A DNA stretch of 64,000 bases, taken from contig OY755242.1 in assembly GCA_963576725.1 (NCBI GenBank), positions 63,802,324 to 63,866,323 on the forward strand, given 5' to 3'. The notes beneath the pieces are model-generated. The model did not search any database, had not been told where the DNA came from, and was given only the letters and a program-made list of their open reading frames with translations. Numbering within the stretch: position 1 is the stretch's first letter; the number at the start of each line of letters is the position of its first letter. This document shows positions 60,678-64,000 of the stretch, in pieces. The translations under genes were made by a program, and so were the position numbers. This stretch comes from Azorinus chamasolen. Taxonomy: Eukaryota > Mollusca > Bivalvia > Cardiida > Solecurtidae.

Positions 60678-60893
60678 CCCTGTCGGCGCCAAATTTCTGA
60701 TTGTCGTCTGCCATCCAGTAAGGAAGTAAGATAAATTAATGCAAATTTCAAAGGAATAACGCACATATATAGAAATAGAGTTTGAGACAAATAATGAAGT
60801 CCCTGATCAGACGCCGCCTTGAAAAGGCGGCGTCTGATCTGGAACTGCACTATTTGTCGTGGTGCATTTTTTGCGACATTGGCGGTAAAAGGG
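60678..60893 (-). repeat. TTAA-D MITE sharing a TTAA with R
   Basis: TTAA 60674-60677 and 60894-60897. CCCTGTCGGCGCC ... GGCGGTAAAAGGG. Core 60787-60858 with tip GCCGCCTTGAAAAGGCGGC. 216 bp. Confidence 0.9.
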
Positions 60894-60929
60894 TTAAGCT
60901 TATGACTGAATGTGTATGTATGCATTTCA

Positions 60930-61092
60930 TTAGGATTTTTCATGTGAGGAAACTTTCCAGCTGACTTGCGGTTGGTGAGTTCTGTGCATAAATGTAATTT
61001 AACCCATGGACAGAAAAACATGGTTGTTTTTCCTCTACCTGTAATTAGCTGGTCGTCCTGGTATGACTGAAATACGTAGGTGACTTAAAAAC
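60930..61092 (+). repeat. tRNA-derived SINE, internally deleted
   Basis: CATGTGAGGAAACTTTCCAGC, TTTTTCCTCTACCTGTAATTAGC and GGTATGACTGAAATACG, the same blocks as at 7495-7690. No head. Confidence 0.65.
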
Positions 61093-61160
61093 CATACAAC
61101 CAATCAAAATGCATTGTCATATATAACGACGATTGTATTAGAAAATAAAATGTATTTTAA

Positions 61161-61343
61161 CACATTATCTCCTAGTTTTTGCGCATCTATAGAAGTCACT
61201 TTATGAAACCATTGTGATAAATAGAGCATTTGCTCCTATAGGAGCAAATGCTCTATTTATCACAATTGTTTCAAACTACAAAATTCCTTTTCGGTAGATA
61301 TATTCAAAGAGGTTGGGTCTAAAATAGCCTAGGAGAGAATGAG
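61161..61343 (+). repeat. TTAA-C MITE
   Basis: TTAA 61157-61160 and 61344-61347. Palindrome 61205-61272 (68 nt, one mismatch). 183 bp; right body shortened. Confidence 0.9.
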
Positions 61344-61403
61344 TTAATAGGGACGCGTTTCACGAATTGAACTTATCAATGATCTAAAACACCTTTGTAA
61401 ATA

Positions 61404-61535
61404 CAGTTGGATTTATAAAAATTACTTCAAGATAACAGAAGTTCGAGTCATCCGATTTCGAAACTGGACAGTTTCTCCATTTTACAGCTAAATGCAGGTT
61501 TAAAGTTATGATGAAAGCTCCTATAGGTGCACGTT
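61404..61535. repeat. TA-N MITE, left half
   Basis: TA 61402-61403. CAGTTGGATTTATAAAAATT ... TTCTCCATTTTACAGC ... AAGCTCCTATAGG, cut at the hairpin tip. The fourth N-type half-element ending there or nearby. Confidence 0.75.
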
Positions 61536-61539
61536 TACA

Positions 61540-62625
61540 TAAATTAAAAATAAAACACGTTCATAAGTTTACGATTATATACTTAATTGTAATCATACTT
61601 ATGAAGGCGTAATAGTCTAGATGTTCGCTAATCGGATTAAACCAATTTTAATCATACATTTTATAATCGTTCGAGTAGTTTGTTTGTATCGTTTACAAGT
61701 CTAATAATGGATTTGCCTGTTTAGAAGGATTTAGTTTGACGGAGTGATATGCAAAGTTTGAGACAAATGTATTTTATTTAAATTAGGAACAATTTGTGTG
61801 ATAAGCTCCGACGAAATGTGATGATCAAATTTAAATGGCTAACAGCTTTGATGTTTTTTGAGTAATTGAATAATGATCGATATAACAAATTGTATTCTAG
61901 CACGGAAGTGAAACAGTGCTTTATTTAAACACAATTAAATCTAACCAACGTGAGTATTACTGATAAAAGAACACATCTTGATATTGTGATGAAATGAAAG
62001 ATATTATTTGAACACAACCAACAAAATCCACCTCAGCCGTCTGATTGAAGGTATTTATAAAACGTCTAATACGAATCTTTTAAAATGTTTTTTGTTTAAA
62101 TATTAGTATTTCTACCATAGATATCATAATACATACCATACACACTATATGTAATATGCATTTTTACAGATAAGAGTAACAATACATGTTATGTGTAGAA
62201 CTATACGGTAGGGATAGCGTAACTAATTGAAAAAAAAAATCAACAAATTTTATTAGAAAACAATATAAACATGCATATGTTTCAATTTTGTTTTGAAAGT
62301 GAATCTCTGTACAGATATAATAGAATCTGTCTTAAGAGTATGTCCTTGTTTGGTGATATACGAAGTAAATATATAAGTAAATATTACTATCGTAGACCGT
62401 CTCTGTATAAGTATTACTTAATACGCATAACAAATCAAGTCTGATAAAAGTATCACTCTTTGTGAAAGAAGTTATGTCCTTATGGAATGTTATTTTAAAT
62501 TCCCGACGAATTTCTAGATATAATCTGTTCATCCTCGTTATCTGAATTCCTAGTTCAAACACCGTCGTAAAACCAAACTGGAACTTTTATGATAATAATA
62601 ATAAGCTAGCAGACATATTATTACA
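61540..62625. other. MITE-poor island upstream of the coding exon
   Basis: About 1.1 kb with no palindromic element except an F end stub (AATAGAATCTGTCTTAAG at about 62320). Very AT-rich, poly-A run near 62230. No gene seen; regulatory role possible but not shown. Confidence 0.4.
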
Positions 62626-62628
62626 GTT

Positions 62629-62821
62629 CAGAGCAACAGATAACGATGCGTACACAAATACTAAATCATCCTTCCTCCGCCAAACCTTATGTTGTGACCA
62701 CACTTTAGAATCGCCTCTTAGAGACGATTCTAAAGAGTGATCACAACATAGCACTCGGTGGAGAAATAAAGAAGCTATTCGTGATTTCTTTTTAATTTAC
62801 TCATCTTTTTCTGGACCACTG
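62629..62821 (+). repeat. G element, complete
   Basis: CAGAGCAACAGATAACGATGCG ... CATCTTTTTCTGGACCACTG, TA at right. Palindrome about 62674-62766. 193 bp. Confidence 0.85.
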
Positions 62822-62872
62822 TAATACTGTACAGTAAATTAGTGTTTTGCCTGCTAAGAACGCACTGACTAG

Positions 62873-62925
62873 CATTTGAAAACAGCTTGGATGCAGATGA
62901 GACACAGATCAGAGTTTGAACAGAT
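62873..62925. repeat. E/S-type core, decayed
   Basis: TTGAAAACAGCTTGGATGCAG ATGAGAC, then a damaged right arm. Confidence 0.4.
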
Positions 62926-62949
62926 GTCACTTTCAGGCCAGGGGTTTAA

Positions 62950-63194
62950 CCCTTTCGGCGCCAAATTTCTAATTGTCGTCTGCAATCCAAGTTTGTTAAA
63001 TCATTCAGTAAAATAAGGAAATGAGATAAATAAATGCAAATGTACAAAGGAATAAAGCACATACATGTATATAGAAATAGAGATTGAGACAAAAAGTGAA
63101 GTCCCTGATCAGACGCCGCCTTTTCAAGGCGGCGTCTGATCTGGGACTGCACTATTTGTCGTGGTGCATTTATGCGACATTGGCGGTGAAAGGT
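62950..63194 (-). repeat. TTAA-D MITE, complete, 40 bp before the exon
   Basis: TTAA 62946-62949 and 63195-63198. Core 63089-63159 with tip GCCGCCTTTTCAAGGCGGC. 245 bp. Lies just before the splice acceptor (AG 63232-63233). Confidence 0.9.
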
Positions 63195-63267
63195 TTAATA
63201 CATGCATGATCATTAGTTTTATCTCTTCTCTAGGTGTCAATTGAAGTAAACACTTCCCTATGCTGCC

Positions 63268-63760
63268 ATGGTGCTCGTTAACAGAAACAGTGTCCTCGAC
63301 TATCCAGGACTACGCCCGGACGAGCCTGATCCAGGAACACAGGAAACGGACTTACGCATGCGCGCGATATCATCAGCTATTTTAAAAATGGCTGAACATG
63401 AAAAGACATTTCTATCTCAACAGACACAGGGTACGCTTACACCGCGAGGGGCGTTGACACCTAGGTCAATATGCTCCCCGCGGTCACATATGTGTTCCCC
63501 ACGGCATTTGGGTTCTTCAAGAAGTATAAAAAGGAAGTCAGCTGTAAACGACCAGAATGCGACTTTACTGAACTACACTGTTCCTTTCACCAATAAAAAT
63601 AGTGCAATATCCAATTCCTACGCTAGTCCAAGACAATTTGCCCTATCTGGAAGTCACATGAGCAGAGAGGGCAGTGTTTTACAAACCCCAAAACGAACTG
63701 TGAGACCTATAAATGGGTCATCGATTGCCAGAATAGGATATGATTATGACGAATATGAAG
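63268..63760 (+). CDS. First coding exon of an unrecognised protein (5'-partial gene, continues beyond donor)
   Basis: Seen: a pyrimidine-rich acceptor ends at AG 63232-63233, so the exon spans 63234-63760. The ATG at 63268 has a strong context (gccATGg), and an in-frame TAA at 63247-63249 shows it is the true start, with about 34 nt of 5' UTR in this exon. The frame gives 164 residues plus one base before AAG|GTATGT at 63761; unspliced it would read 14 more codons to a stop at 63802. Residues 26-50 look helical. Residues 55-142 are low-complexity and basic, with six [ST]-P-[RK] motifs (residues 57-60, 63-66, 69-72, 76-79, 119-122, 139-142), suggesting proline-directed phosphorylation of a disordered N-terminus. 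The exon ends in an acidic, Tyr-rich stretch (YDYDEYE). No signal peptide, membrane segment or domain is visible, and I do not recognise the family. Base composition is clearly less AT-rich than the flanks. Confidence 0.8.
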
Positions 63761-64000
63761 GTATGTTACTAAAAAAATGTAATAGTTGGGAATCCGAGGT
63801 GTAAAAAATCGTTTATTTTTCGAGGTCCATGGCATTTTTTAGTAGAAATGTTTGAATACCATAATTGTGTTGCCAGATACTAATCGTTTATGGTTTTGGC
63901 CCATGCCACTTCCAAAACCCTCTTTGAAGGTCAGAAACTAGGTCAAAGGTCAGATGAGTGCAAAAATGTAATAAAATCTCTATATAGTATAACATAGCCG
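63761..64000 (+). other. Start of downstream intron
   Basis: Begins GTATGT. AT-rich with no recognised repeat and no acceptor-exon pair before the window ends. A short stretch near 63925-63955 repeats the word AGGTCA/GGTCAA, common in molluscan repeats. Confidence 0.6.

Noticed and set aside
1..64000. Autonomous transposase for the TTAA or TA families
   Set aside because: I looked for long frames with DDE-type spacing in all frames; the longest non-exon frame is about 125 codons, so none is present here.

Overview
Eukaryotic, AT-rich, almost entirely non-coding DNA. The SINE tails (including a 3' end related to bivalve Meta-type SINEs) and the very dense palindromic TTAA elements make a bivalve mollusc the best guess; the species cannot be fixed from the window alone. 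One coding exon is supported, at the right edge (63268-63760, start codon in the exon, donor at 63761). The other 63 kb looks like the 5' flank or a long 5' intron of that gene, filled with more than 150 short transposon relics. No transposase, reverse transcriptase or other long reading frame is visible, so every element here is non-autonomous.

Family names used below are my own. TTAA families start CCC(T/A)..., end ...GGG and sit between TTAA duplications, as in piggyBac-like elements: A, B, C, D, E, J, L, Q, R, S, V. U is a recurring core whose ends I could not define. Nearly all carry one central palindrome of about 66-72 nt (the core). Strand '+' means the core lies nearer the left end. 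TA families start CAGT..., end ...ACTG between TA dinucleotides, like Tc1/mariner-pogo MITEs: F, F2 (ends like CTCGATACTTCGAA), N (ends like TTGAACTTCGATA), P (ends like CCTCTCTATAACG), T. G is a further palindromic family with CAGAG...CTCTG ends. K is a 2.9-kb element with 46-bp terminal inverted repeats.

Layout: 0-14.9 kb is nested MITEs, with a local duplication at 8.5-10.25 kb, three copies of a 44-bp repeat forming a large palindrome near 3 kb, and a triple nest (S holding C holding a SINE) at 12.4-13.1 kb. 14.9-16.6 kb is a satellite with alternating 36- and 49-bp monomers. 17.2-20.1 kb is element K inside a G element. 20.3-30.3 kb is dense MITEs. 30.3-31.1 kb is a MITE-poor island ending near a good splice-donor match. 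31.3-33.5 kb is an ATT microsatellite and a tandem array of about 155-bp monomers. 33.5-61.5 kb is dense nested MITEs, including head-to-tail V elements at 57.8-58.5 kb. 61.5-62.6 kb is a second MITE-poor island, then G and D elements and the exon.

The elements act as landing sites for one another. TTAA elements repeatedly sit in TTAA motifs of F elements, TA elements sit in TTAA elements, and neighbouring TTAA elements often share a single TTAA. Several filled/empty site pairs inside the window confirm the target duplications directly.
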